From positions 29,314,912 through 29,378,911 of the forward strand of contig OY294067.1 in the NCBI GenBank assembly GCA_958510875.1: a stretch of 64,000 nucleotides of DNA, in the 5' to 3' direction. This document shows positions 30,363 to 42,699 of this stretch, piece by piece. A program made the position numbers and the translations under genes. The notes below the pieces were generated by a model. That model had not been told where the DNA came from. It ran no database searches and saw nothing but the letters and a program-made list of their open reading frames with translations. Source of the DNA: Endomychus coccineus (Eukaryota > Arthropoda > Insecta > Coleoptera > Endomychidae). How positions within the stretch are numbered: the first letter of the stretch is position 1; the number at the start of each line of letters is the position of its first letter.

Positions 30363-31549
30363 ATAAAATATAGCTACATTAAAATATCAAGCTTCGATGT
30401 TGAGTGGTTATAATGACTTCTAAAAAATTGAAAATTAATTTTATTAACAGAATAAGAATTTTTTTTCGTTTCAATAGAACAATAATAATTTACTGCAATT
30501 TCGATGTTCATCATCATTTTACAGTTTTTCTAGAATTTACTGATTTCGCGGTATAAGAATTCAAGGGCTAATTATATTAATTGAATACTTCGAACAGTTG
30601 TGACTAAATCAGATTATAAAAGAAATAAAATTAAGAAAAAATGCAATGTAACTATCAAATATTCCAGTCAGTGTGCAACACAACTTTCTGTGGTGCAGAA
30701 CTTCATTATATCGTTTCCTCATTGCTATATTGACTCAGAAACTAGAAACCACAATACATTCTTCGATTTAAAATCATTGGAAGTCGTATAATATCTTTTA
30801 CAGTATATATAAACCTAGTAATTTAACAGAAGTGTAATTTCAATAAGTCATAAACCCTCTGAAACGGATGATTTATCACAAGAATTATTAAGCTGGCTAA
30901 CAGTTAAGCAGTTATAAATTTAGGCCCAAAAGAAACAAGATTCTTGACATTTCGCAACATCTGGTATAAAATACGAGCCATTACTCGCACCGCGTTTATG
31001 AACCAATAAAACAATTTTCCTTAAAATACTGGTGTTCAAAAATTGGTTGAATAATAGCCCACAATACATTTCGACTTCTTAATACAGATGTAATTGCAGA
31101 TATATATAGATTGTATGAATGAAACCTCTTCTGAAGATACAACAATCTTTATCGGTTTGAATAGATAGGCGAAGTCGTGCATTATTAATTTTATGTGCAT
31201 ATCTATTCATAGAATAACTCGAATGTAATGTAATATATTGAGTTATATTCTAATAAAAAAAATGTGTCTAGATAGCTCAGTAAAATTACATTTTGACTGA
31301 GGTGAATTTTTGTGGAGACCTTCATTTTAATGTCCAAGCATATCCACGAAAATACCCTCGATTTGAGTTGTCCAATTTTTTTTAGGTAGTCAATGTGTTC
31401 TTGCGGAATTATCTCGAAAATTGTAATTTTTTCAATAAAAATAGCCATGTAGCTTATGTAATCCAACGGTTCATTGACTTTTTTTCATAGAATCCATCGT
31501 TACACAGATATACAAGGCAACTCAGTTATAATCTGTTAATCACCAGCAC
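30363..31549. other. Unannotated AT-rich stretch
   Basis: No repeat or domain recognised. Frames at 30600-30791 (+) and 31203-31466 (-) look incidental. Confidence 0.3.
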
Positions 31550-32445
31550 TAGACAGTACATCGAGAAATAAGTTAACCTGCATGATATAATGTTCATCAG
31601 AAACTTCCTAAGGGAAACACAGCCCTTCAATATTCGGCTTAAACATTTTTTTTATCATAACTCTCCGGCTGCTATAGCGCATTTTGACCAAATTCGATTC
31701 AAGTACTCCTAAAATAGATACCTTTTGTTTGATACTAGGAATAATTTTCTAAATTGCCCAGTAGGGTAGCTACAGGGGAGTTGTTTCCCTTTGGTCACTC
31801 TATTATCTATACCACTGCATATTTTACAAAAATTGCATATTCTGTTGATTCCTTGTTCAATTTGGAAACAAAAATTTGATTAGAGGCATCGTTTACAAGA
31901 TATTAGTTTGAATGAAATGTTAGAGTCAGGTATATCCTGATAGGGGGGGGGGGGAGGTTCTTCCTTTCAAATGTGGAAGTAAACACACAATAAATGTTGT
32001 CTTGTAATAACAAATTTTTATTCGACATACAAATCCTAATAATCGCCCTTTTACTTTTATAAGCGGGAATCTTAGATTTTATCTAAACCTTAAACTTCAT
32101 TTATTTCGTAAATTTCTAATGAAAATTTTGCAGAAACCCTTTTTGTCAAATTGATTGAGGAATCAATAAAATGGGCAATTTTTGATAAATATCAAGTGGC
32201 GTAGGAAAGAAGGTGGGAAAAGGGAAGATATGTTACTGGATAATAGTGTCAAGTAATAGGTCTATTTCAGGAATACTTGAACCAAATTAGGTCAAAATCG
32301 CTATAACGGTCATAGAGTCACGATAAAAAAAGGTTTTTTGAATCGAATTTTGAAGGGCTGTATCTCCTATAGGAATCGTTTCCGAAGAAAATTGTATCAT
32401 GCAGGTCGATTTATTCTTCGATGTACTATCGACTTCTGAAATTTG
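31550..32445. mobile_element. Fold-back element LIR-3 (inverted arms, G-rich loop)
   Basis: The left arm (about 31555-31885) pairs with the right arm (about 32110-32440). At the left are GTACATCGAGAAATAA, CACAGCCCTTCAATATTCG and TTTTGACCAAATTCGATTCA. The inverted counterparts at the right include TTATTCTTCGATGTAC, CGAATTTTGAAGGGCTGT and ACCAAATTAGGTCAAAATCG. Arms are imperfect, so the copy is old. The loop holds a 14-base G run at about 31946. No coding frame and no clear target duplication. Confidence 0.75.
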
Positions 32446-32658
32446 GCTGAGACACATGTAGAATGAATGTCTGGACAGAAATAGCGCACACCACATAATA
32501 ATATTCAATATCATACAAAATATTTTATTTATTAACCGATCAGGAGGTGATAAAGGTTTTGAACGGGTTCCAATAAATTGTTGTTAATCGTTCACCGCTA
32601 GTCTTCAGGGTTTAACTCATCATGAAGCCATTTCTGTTTCCATGTGGGTGGTAGACAA

Positions 32659-32790
32659 AAAGTATGTTTGTTTTAGAGTTTCTGAAAATTTTAAATTTTC
32701 AAAAAGCAAATCAAAGACCTAACAAAAGAATGTTTGTTTTAGATTTTATGAAAATTTCAAATTTACAAAAAGCAGACCAAAGACCTTCCA
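32659..32790. repeat. Direct tandem duplication, about 64 bp
   Basis: TATGTTTGTTTTAGA, GAAAATTTTAAATTT and AAAAAGCAAATCAAAGACC occur twice in a row with small differences, the second copy leading into the longer dispersed repeat. Confidence 0.7.
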
Positions 32791-33075
32791 CAGTGTTTTT
32801 TAGCCAAATTCGGCAGTTTGCAGGGTTCGTTTGAGGATATTTAATGTTTTCTTCTGGGAAGTTACGGGTCTACCGAAGGAAAATGAAATATGGTCGTATA
32901 AATAGATATAATTGGAAATTTTACTGGGTAGAATATAATGAAATGTAACTAACATCTTCTGATCGCAACTGCAACCAATAATACACCTACTTGTCATAGC
33001 GGTTCGTTCGTCTTTGAATCACATTTTGTGTCGGCATTTACATATTTATTCCATCTGTGGTATTAAATCCCTTCT
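32755..33075 (+). repeat. Dispersed repeat R, copy 1
   Basis: Shares with 34150-34470, in the same order, AAAGCAGACCAAAGACCTTC, TTTCTTCTGGGAAGT, AAATAGATATAA and TTATTTATTCCATCT. The pair is about 1.4 kb apart in the same orientation. No ends, coding content or family were recognised. Confidence 0.75.
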
Positions 33076-33344
33076 CCATTCACCTTCTTCAATGATATTG
33101 AATAAATCATTCAATTCGAAAAATTATAATAATATCAATGTTCAATACTCAGAAATAGAATAATATGTTTTTAAGCTGTTTAAGCTGTTGCAATTGAATT
33201 GAACGGTTTAATTAAAGTAGTGATATCTGATCGTAATGGCAACCATGAATACACCAGTGTATCACGGTTATGCTCTTGACTGTATTGCCATTTATTCAAT
33301 GAGGACTATTCGGTTAGGGTGGCACCTCCACATTCAGTTAATAT

Positions 33345-33560
33345 TAATTCACTGTTGATATACCGAATTCAATATTCAACCTACATCGGCAGTTCTGGCC
33401 AAGCCGGTTACGAACGCGGTTGTACATTTTGCGATTTCGAAATCGCAGATTTTTTAATTTTTCGTAATACTAGGTTATTAGGTTATTTGAAAATGATGTT
33501 CCTTCTTTGTACACATTTGATTTTCGTTGCCTTCGAACACGTGTATTATTAAAGTGTTTG
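33345..33560 (+). mobile_element. tRNA-related SINE-like repeat, copy 3
   Basis: ACCGAATTCAATATTCAACC, ACATCGGCAGTTCTGGCCAA, GCGATTTCGAAATCGCAG and GTGTATTATTAAAG align with copy 1 at 26700. The tRNA-like head is GGCAGTTCTGGCCAAGCCGG followed by TTACGAACGCGGT. It lies between the two copies of dispersed repeat R. Confidence 0.55.
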
Positions 33561-34149
33561 TAAAGTCGGGTGGGGGCACCGCCCTTGCCTATTAGCAGCT
33601 CGTTTTATTCATTGCTTTAGGGCTGCCTGGCATCCCGATTTTTCATAGCCTTTCCCGCCTTTAAAACTAAGTCATCAAACGCCCGATTTTCATTTGAACC
33701 CACCGCAACCTCCCGCATTCATTATATTTAATGAAATGATGAAATGTTAAAGCATAAAGCATTTCGAAGCAAACGTAGAAACCAGCCTTAAATATTTATA
33801 ATAATTATTTAATTTGATACAACTATGTTTCCGTATGTTTAATAAAACATTGTTTGTCGAAACTAATTTTAAAAAGCGGGCATTCTGCGGCATTGGGTTC
33901 ATCCGTCTAAATAACCCAAACTAGTTCAAACACTTTTCATTCACAGCGAATTTGCCTGCGGCTCTTCTGATAATTGCCGCCTTCCGCTTTTGAGTTTTTT
34001 AAATCTTCTAGACCTACATTCCATTAACGGCATTACTTTGTTTTTCCGTTTATAGCATCATAGTGGTCCGGCTTTTGTTTTCTTTTTATCTTGAGATTCT
34101 TATCATATTTCGCAATATTTAAAATTTACAACCTTGTGTATATCAATTG
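33561..34149. other. Unannotated spacer
   Basis: Somewhat less AT-rich than its flanks; no recognised element. Confidence 0.3.
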
Positions 34150-34470
34150 GATTTATGAAAAAGTTAAATTTACAAAAAGCAGACCAAAGACCTTCCACAG
34201 TAGGGTTTTTGTCATATTTGACGGTTTGCTGAGATTTATGTGAGGATACTTAAGAGTTTCTTCTGGGAAGTAACAGGTCTGCCGATGAAGATGGAATATG
34301 GTTGCATAAATAGATATAACTGGAATTTTTCGTGGGTGGAATATAATAAATTATTAATACAACTACGTATCATAGTTATTCGTCTCCATAATGATTTTCT
34401 CTCGCCATTTACTTATTTATTCCATCTCTATTCACTGAATCATATCCCTTCTTATACAGAGTTAGTTAAC
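34150..34470 (+). repeat. Dispersed repeat R, copy 2
   Basis: Second copy of the repeat described at 32755, beginning AAAAAGCAGACCAAAGACC and running to a TTATTTATTCCATCT phrase near 34425. Confidence 0.75.
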
Positions 34471-34654
34471 AGTTTATGACTCCCTAAAATTATTCCAAAA
34501 AGGATGTAAACAAAAGCCAAGAGTTAACAGCTGTTCTGACAGGCTGATTCTCGTCAGAACTAGGAATATGACAACTCTACGAAAAGATAGATACAGGATT
34601 GTCCTATTTTTTAGTTCTCTCAAATGTTCAATTTTGCAACATATACAGGCTGTT

Positions 34655-36030
34655 TCATTGGGATAGAGTCATACGTCCATAATAACACCAAGATCCCTTA
34701 TTTCTGTTCTACTAGCTAAGATATTGTTATTAATATGATAATCGAAATTAACAAAACTATTGGTTCCATAAAACCTCATTACAAAGCATTTATCAACATT
34801 GAACTCCATCCCGTTTTCGTTGCACCATATATAAAGATCTGTTAACTCTTTTTGAACTGTTAGAGCATCTAAAACAGATTCAATGACATAGAGAAGTTTC
34901 AAATCATCGGCAAAAAGCAAAAAACGACATATCTTGAAAACTTATTTTATATCGTTGATGAAAAGAAGAACCAGCAATGGCCCTAAATGTGGCCCCCGAG
35001 GCACCCCGATGGAACATTAATTTCTTTAGAAAAAAAAAAAGTTTCTAGCTGTACTATTTGTTTCCTGTTGGTAGGGTAGCTTTTCAACCTTTCCAATAAT
35101 GCACCTTGTATACCTACTGAGTATAGTTTTGAGATCAATAGCTCATGATTTATGTGGTCAAAAGTTTTACAAAAATTGATGTATATACAGTACTTGAACC
35201 TTTTCATGTACAGCCTCCAAGACGAATTGTGTAAATAGTAATAAATTAGTCTCAACAGATTTTCCCTTTGTAAATCCATGCTGTTCATCAATTATTATAT
35301 GTTTATAGAGTAGAAAAAAATGTTCCGTTACTACGCTGTCGAATAGCTTTGGTATACATGATAAAATAAAGATTGCTCTGTAATTTTTGATGTCAGTTTT
35401 GTCACCGCTTTTATAAATTGGGGTTATAAAACTAAATTTCCATTAATCAGGAAAATGCCTAACTTCAAAAATTCATTATACAAAAAATACAAAAGTCTTG
35501 ATGAAATAAAAATGCACTGAAAAAAAATCAGGTGGTATTTCATCAGGACCCGGACCCTTGTTTGAGTCCAACTTGCTTATGGCTGAATAAATTGGACCAA
35601 GTGTGATATGAAGATTACTCGTTATTGTTTGAATTCAATATCGGAATATTAAATTTTTTATTTGTATAAAGTGAAGAAAAGTGACCTGAAAAACTATTAG
35701 CAATATAATTTCCATATGACACTTTTTCTCACATTAGGTTTTTTTTTGGTGTTTCGTTTTTCATTTACGTTGTTGGAAAAATATTTAATATTTTCTGTAT
35801 CACGTATATGATGTTTGTAGTATTCCTCTGAAATTCGCTTACATTGCTTTTTTAAGTGAGAAAAAAGATAAAAATCCGATGGGGAATGGCTATTTTTAAA
35901 CTTTCTGTGTGCTTCTTTCTTTTGAAAAATAATATTTTTAAATTCCTTGGAATACCATAGGGAAAGACGGTGTGCCCAGAAAACGAGAGGGAACAAATAA
36001 GTCAATTGCTTCGTAGATAAGTGCATAAAA
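34655..36030 (-). mobile_element. Jockey-superfamily LINE, broken pol
   Basis: Reverse-strand LINE with, in coding order: the endonuclease-RT linker (LSLWYSKEFKNIIFQKKEAH then RISEEYYKHHIRDTE, 36026-35780), GPGPDEIP (about 35555), an RT palm segment (KTFDHINHELLISKLYSVGI then YPTNRKQIVQ, 35291-34983), LFADDLKLLYV (FADD catalytic box, about 34915), WCNENGMEFNVDKC and DLGVIMD. VPQG is decayed to VPSGCLGG. Stops and frame changes lie between blocks. Its sequence differs from the LINEs at 24450, 50150 and 62843. Clade unassigned within the Jockey superfamily. Confidence 0.85.
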
Positions 36031-36149
36031 AAGACTGGTTGCCAAGGAATTCGTTTATTCTAAAATAATCTGCAAGCTTGAAATCGTAAGAATAGCCATC
36101 CGCTCCACCAAATTATGAGGAGTAAAAATTATAATTCAATTAATTACAT

Positions 36150-36760
36150 AGATTAATTTTCATTTATAACTTAATAAAATTGATGGAAGTAGATTCTCAT
36201 AACCTACACTTTTGCGGCAAAATTGATAAACCACACTGTATCTCCCGTTATAAAGTGTCTTTGCCCCTTCGGTTATTCACAAGCACCTCAGTCATTATTC
36301 ATAGTTACGTATCGGGAGGCACGGTAGTGCCCCCGCCAAGTCGAGCGCGAAGCAAACACTGCCGTACCATCCTTTACTGAAACCATTTCGCCGCATTTTC
36401 AGGCCCCTATTTGAGACCTTCTGGATAAGACCAGAACGCAGAAATTCGTCATCCAGTAAGCTATAAAATCACATACTTAAAATAAAAAATTCCAAGTCTG
36501 TAGGTCATTTAGTTCCGAAGTTAAGCGAAAGCAAAGTTTCGCATTTATGACACTCACTCACTCACTCATGATCATCAGAATAGAACTAGTACTTCCCATA
36601 AACTCAGAGAGCTGAAATTTGGCACAGAGTTAGGGTTTAATGGCCACATAAAGGGAAAACTATAAAAACTAGGATAATCGAAGATCTGGAGTACCTGGTG
36701 ACCCTTATTTGAAAACACAAGAGCCCAACCAAACTATTAAAGATCGACATACCGCCTTTA
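36150..36760. other. Possible non-coding part of a Helitron-type element
   Basis: Contains GGAGGCACGGTAGTGCCCCC, a CACTCACTCACTCACTCATG run, and AGAGAGCTGAAATTTGGCAC. I recall similar phrases from dispersed eukaryotic repeats but cannot name a family. Proximity to the PIF1-type helicase fragment at 36946 makes a shared element plausible. Confidence 0.3.
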
Positions 36761-36945
36761 CAAAAAATATTCAACTTTGTTTGCCTCTTCATTTGATGTC
36801 AAAAATCGAAGGTCTGATGTATCTGATGAAGAACCCTCAGCTTGTCTCAGCTGTATTAGAGATATGGTAATGCCCCCTTCTACTATTGGTACATAAAAGA
36901 ATGCCGTGAATTTGATTCACGAATTATTGCCTATTAAGTCAAAAT

Positions 36946-37398
36946 TTGAGATCATACCCCGGGCATACGTGTACAGAGAAAAAATTCCCAATCTGTGTGG
37001 CGTATGCCCTAACAATTCACAAGAGCCAAAGTCTAAGTTTTAAAAATGCCCTCATGGACATAGGCACCTCCATATTCTCTTGTGGCCAAGCCTACGTGTC
37101 GCTTTCACGAGTAACCAATCTTCATGGGGTGCACCTTATAAATGTTGAATTAGAGATAAAGAGTATAAAAGCTCAAGCTTCAGCGATCACCGAATACAAC
37201 CGGCTTAGGCGTAAATGCCGCGCCTATCTTTCAGAAATTAAACCTTCTAAACCGTCTAAAAGAATAAATAATGAACGCGAATGGGCAATACGAAAAACTG
37301 TCGCTACTGAACAAGAATCAGAACCGGAAAAAAAGAAAAGAAAGATTTGTAATAATAAAAAAAGTACTCCTAAAAAGAAAAAAAAATATGTCAAATAA
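36946..37398 (+). pseudogene. PIF1-type helicase C-terminus (Helitron/Helentron-type)
   Basis: The frame starts abruptly in helicase domain 2 and reads FPICVAYALTIHKSQSLSF (superfamily 1 helicase motif V, TIHKxQG-like), then DIGTSIFSCGQAYVSLSRV (motif VI region, GQAYVALSRV). After that come VHLINVEL and ITEYNRLRRK, and a lysine-rich tail (KKRKICNN, TPKKKKKYVK). These match the PIF1 C-terminus found in Helitrons and in free-standing insect PIF1-like genes. The G of HKSQG is S here. Walker motifs are absent because the 5' part is lost. The basic tail looks like a nuclear-localisation sequence. Confidence 0.85.
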
Positions 37399-37430
37399 GA
37401 AAATCTAATGAAATAAATCAATATGCCCAC

Positions 37431-39034
37431 GTTTCTACAAAAAGAAGTGAAATCCCACCAAAAACATTCTGTAAAAAACTAGCCAAGTCTCGATGCAGCT
37501 TCTTGTTTATCTCTAAGAAGTATCACCAGTATAGGCGATTATTTGAAGTCGTTACTCATGTACATAAGATGGAAGCTTACCGTGACGAACGAAGTATTAT
37601 CAATTCATCACATATAGCAGATTTGCAATAAAACATTTATGTACTGCTCAGTGGCTACCAATACCAAATAATAATCTGCCTATTGTTGTTTTAATCAAAA
37701 CTCCATTATACATTGATTCCCTCCAGGGTATTCGATAATGTGGTAATAAATTACATTTATCTCTTGTTTCTTAACCTGTTATCTAGAGATTGTATTGCTA
37801 AAGGGGGTGTTTCAGTGTGGGTACGTCTACTGGAAATTAATGTAACCATAGACGACGTGCTTCTTGTAGCTCCGTAGTGATTAAAATTCATAAAAGCGAA
37901 CTAAAACACCTGCGCTCATTCTTCTTGTGCAAAAGCCCATGATGAATTATTCCTTTCTGCACAGTATTATTTTCAGTTTCTTTGTTGTGAAAGTTTTTAA
38001 ATTCAACTGGAAGAAATTGAAATCGTAAATTTGTTGATCACTCCAACATTCACTACTTACATTTTGCTATATTTTCGAATTCCAATAATTTCCATAAACA
38101 GGTGATGGTTCCATTGAAACAATGTTTAGAGATCAAAATAAACCAGTATTGCACCTTCCTCAAGCTAAAACCACTAAAACGTTCAAGGTTTTCACAATAT
38201 AATGTTCAGAGAACTGTTTAAATTATTGATTTTTGAACAAATCGCAATTTACACTTCGTAAGTTTGTAAGATTTTGAAGAAACCTTTTGTGTCTAATGAC
38301 CACAACTAACTCAAGGTAATAATTAACCTCAGGGCTCGTGATGGAACGTATCCTTCGATTCTTGATTAAATATAAGACTGCATTTTTTGAGCGACAACTG
38401 CCTTATGAAAAGATACGAAAGAAAAAATAAAGAAGTTTAAACTTAACAATTTGGTTTTATTCCTCTAGGGACTTATAATTGAAACCAAAATTATCTTGCT
38501 TTACAAAGAACTTAATTCAATAAATAAACAAAGAATAATACTTAGAAAAATGAATAGTGAAACAAATTAGTGTCTCAATTATTTGAATAAATTAAATTGA
38601 AATTACAGGTTTAATTTATGAAAGAAAAATCAAACAAAAGTTCGAGTTGAGGATGTTAATGTGTACTTGATAACAATAATTTTGGACAGAGATCATAAAC
38701 AGTTGATCATGAAAATTTGATTATTCCAAGTAAAACATGTTATCGTCCTTGACACTTGGTTGAGCATTGTGGAATTACATCTAAGATCTCTTCCGGGAAT
38801 CCCTTTTGCTAGATGACACGAGAGAAAGGAAGGAGACGTCTCGATCGTTTAAACCCTGAAATATATTCAATGCGAGCAGTATCTTGGCCTCAAGTTCGAG
38901 GGACTAAATCAGCAAGAACAATCAAAATAATCCCACAACTGATTATGTCATCTACCAAAAATTTATATTCAAGTTTTGAAGAGAATAAATGAATTACAGG
39001 AAATTTGTTAAGCAGAGAATAACAATTTATTAAA
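37431..39034. other. Unannotated stretch
   Basis: About 1.6 kb without recognised gene, transposon domain or tandem repeat. The 5' part of the gypsy element (gag, protease, LTR) would be expected towards the right edge but was not found. Confidence 0.3.
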
Positions 39035-39071
39035 TTACAATATTGGAATCTGAAAGATTCCAATATTGTAA
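39035..39071. repeat. Perfect 17-bp hairpin at the edge of gypsy pol
   Basis: The arm TTACAATATTGGAATCT is followed by a 3-base loop (GAA) and its exact complement AGATTCCAATATTGTAA. It lies four bases before the first recognisable RT codons of the gypsy remnant, so it may mark a breakpoint. Confidence 0.85.
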
Positions 39072-39074
39072 GTT

Positions 39075-40940
39075 TTTAGTAAAATTGATTTAAGGCATAG
39101 TTTCTGGTTGATTCCATTACACGAAAGTTGTAGAGATGATAGATGGAGAAGTGTATCGTTTCAAAGTTACGCCTTTTGGTATTCAAAGTGCATGCAGTGC
39201 GTTAGTTAGAAGTATGAATCAGACATTAAATAGATTTGAAATTTTTGTAGTTCATTACATAGATGACATATTAATATTTTCTAGAACAGTAGAAGATCAT
39301 AAAGATCACATAAAATTAGTTTTGAATGAATTAGATATAACAGGTTTGAGAATAAATATTGAGAAATGTGAATTCTATAAAACAGAGATTAAATTTCTGG
39401 GTTATAAATTAACGAGGGAAGGTTTAGAAATGGATGAAGATAGGTTAGATGTAATAAAAAATTTCAAGAGACCCACAAATCTTAAAACTTTAAGGGGATT
39501 CCTAGGTTTGATAAATTATTTCAAAAGGCTCATTCCCGATGTAAGTCAGAAGGAAATTAAATTAGTAGAATTACTTAAGAAAGGGGTGAAATGGAAATGG
39601 GATAATGAAAGACACGAAGCTTTCCAAAATTTAAAAGATATTTTCATTAAAAAATTATAAGTTTATCATGCACAGTATGATAAGCCTTTCATATTAAGAA
39701 CAGATGCTTCTAAACAAAGATTCAGTGGTGTTTTATTACAAAAACAAAATAATGAAGAAGTTCCCATAAGTTTTGTGTCTAGAATGACAAAAGTTCATGA
39801 AAAAAATTACAGTGTCACTGAATTAGAGTTAGCAAGCATAGTTTTTTGTGTAACGAAATTAAGATTTTATTTGTTAGGGAATAAAGTAAGGGTAGAGACT
39901 GATCATAGTGCATTAACAAGTATATTTAAGAACAAATTTGTAAACAGTAGGATTCAAAGATGGATTCTGTTATTGCAGGAATATGATTTTGAAATAAAAC
40001 ATATTCCAGGAAAATTAAATATAATAGCTGATACTTTAACAAGAGAAGAGGGAAATTTAAAAATTGATGAAAGAAAGTATAAAGTAGGAGCAAATATTTT
40101 ATTAGAAGTAATCAAAGTACTTTATCAGAGAAGGATAAAAAGAAATGTAAAATCAAAGAGGGAATGTATCTACAAGAAATAGGCAGGAAAGAATTATACA
40201 GAATAAATCAAGACCTAACTTTTAAAATTTTAAATCATTTACATAATGAATTCAATCATATAGGAGCAAGAAAAATGTGGCTCATATTTAGAGAAAATTA
40301 TATAGGAAAAGGAGATTATCAAATAGCAAAAAAAATCACAAAGAAATGTGATATATGTCAAAGAGCAAAGCCTAAAAATATAATTAATCATAATTTAGCA
40401 AAGAGTATTATAGTAAAAGAATGTTTGGAAGTAGTAGCAATAGATTTTTTGAGTGAGTTAATAGTAACAGAAAAAGGAAATAGACATATTTTAGTTGTAG
40501 TAGATTTATTTTCTAAATATATAAAAAAATATATATCCTTGCAAAACTACCAAAAGTAAAGAAGTAATGCATAATTTAGAAAACTATTTTGAAGAAATTG
40601 GTAGACCAAGAAAGTTAATTACAGATAACGCAACATATTTCAAAAACATACGTTTCTAGTATTTTTGCAAAAGGAATTTAATTTTCATCAATTAACAAGC
40701 ATCAGACATCCTCAATCCAATCCATCAGAGCGATATATACAGGAAGTAATAAAATATCTAAGGATATCTTGTGAGGGTAAACATCGTCAATGGGATGAAT
40801 CAATATCCAGGGTAGAAAAATGTTTAAATCATTGTCCAAATACTACAACAGAGAAAACACCTGTATTAATTATGAAAGGCGAAGAACCAGATAGAAAATG
40901 GTTAGTTGAAAATATTAGTTTACTGGCTATAGTTGCATAA
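39075..40940 (+). pseudogene. Ty3/gypsy retrotransposon pol remnant (RT, RNase H, integrase)
   Basis: Old LTR-element copy with RT, RNase H and integrase in gypsy order. RT starts at FSKIDLRHSFWLIPL, then shifts frame before the intact block 39136-39660 (TPFGIQSACSAL, HYIDDILIFS, KFLGYKLT, LRGFLGLINYFKRLI). An in-frame TAA (39658) precedes RNase H (TDASKQRFSG, ELELASIVFCV, ETDHSAL, HIPGKLNIIADTLTRE). Integrase follows in another frame: the zinc-binding H..H..CDIC-C-type region (40230-40360), VVAIDFLSE with the first Asp, TDNATYF with the second, and NPSERYIQEV with the Glu. At least three further frameshifts occur (about 40164-40182, near an A run at 40525, about 40655). No gag, env or flanking LTR was found. 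Confidence 0.93.
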
Positions 40941-42690
40941 CTAATAATAGTAAAATAATAAAAGTTATGGAACTCGGTATAGTGATATTGTCGTTTCTAA
41001 ATGTGCAAGTGATATGAGAAAGTTCACCCCAAAAAGCAGTAACTGAGAAATTTGGCTTTATTTATATTCACCCAGATCAAATAATTATTCCTTTTATATC
41101 TTAAACAAACTCTATTTAGTGACGATAAAAATAAATATAATTTTGCATTTAATTGCATGGAACCGAATACAAGAAAAAATGATCTTGGCGTTCGATACAA
41201 AAAAATTTGACAGTTTAAATGGCTTCTGTTTCTCCAGTGACCCGCTACCGCATTGTCATACTTAGTTTGGGTTATCAAACTACAGAGGTCAAGGTTGTCT
41301 CTTTCTGAGTTTAAATATCTCTAACACACACACACACAGTTATCAAAATAATAAATTTCCATTAAATACATTTATTAACGTCCTAAAACGTTACAAGTAA
41401 AGTTTAGTTACAAAGGGGTTCAACCAGATATATGTATCCAATAAGACGGGACCACATTCACGATGCACTTTACTTCAAATTAAATTCCCTGGTCGAGTGC
41501 AGAGCTAAAAACAACATCAGACGTGCAGTTGCTGAAATATAGATACTGCGAAAGCGTTATGAAAAACTCCTTTAAAAGAATCATGAATGAATCATCGTTT
41601 AGCACTAATATTACTATTTCTAATATGTTTCCGTATTTCTCAAGATTATTTCTTTTTGATTTTCGTTAATTCAAAATCGAAACCAAAAAGCCGATTAATT
41701 GTAAAAATTGTTAGGATTTTCAGCAATTTTCTAACTTTACATCTTAATGAAACACCAGTTCCATTTTGACGTGCTTCGGTTTTCGCCTTCTTCAGATATT
41801 TAATCTTGTTTTCTGGAATATAATAATTTTTTCACTCACTTAGATATAGAAATAATATAGGGATGATGTTTTAATTTTAGTTTGAAGACTTATATTTAAC
41901 TGTTACAAAGTGATTTTATCTACAAAATAAATTAATTTAAAAAAATATCTTTTGAATGAGATATTCACTTTCAAATATTTTCACAAGAACTGTCTTCATT
42001 TTGTATCTATAAATCAGCGTAATATAATGTAAATTTGATTAAATTACAATTTTGAAATACCTTCCATAAATATATCCCCTAAAAGATATCTTAGGGATTA
42101 AAACCTTCAGTATAATTTAATTGAAAACTCACATTTCTGATGTTCTCATTGTGATACGTTGTAACTTTAGAAATAAATTATTGTATTAAATAATGAGAAC
42201 CAGCATCTACATCTGCAAGAGTTGAGTTATATTTTTTTGAAATTAGATACATTTGATTTCATATTGTTGTTTGCGTTACTGTCGCTGTAGCCTTATTATG
42301 TTGAAGGCTGGAAGATATAATCGGCCCGCTTTAAGCCTTTCTGAATCCATCTAGACTATTTTTGTCATGATGTCTGTGTGTGCGTAAAAACTGGGGAGAA
42401 AATTGAACCGTCCTTATTGGTCGTACGGATTTAAAAATTTGCAAATCGCTTCAAACTGATGAAAACAGAAACTGTATTGATATAATAAAACACTTATTAC
42501 GTTTTTATCACCATTTTCAAACCCAAATCCCACTGGTATCTTATTTTGATTATATAAATATCTTCAGATCTTTCATGTTTATTCATACATTAGTATCGGT
42601 TTAAGGATTACACGCTAGGTGTTTAGATTATAGTCACGTTAGTGTTTCTATAATATGAGTGATAAAAACCAAAATAGTAAGTGTTTTATT
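40941..42690. other. Unannotated stretch with a short CA run
   Basis: Only a short CA microsatellite (about 41322-41338) stands out. Frames at 41024-41278 (-) and 41587-41769 (+) show no domain. Confidence 0.3.
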
Positions 42691-42699
42691 ATAACAATA

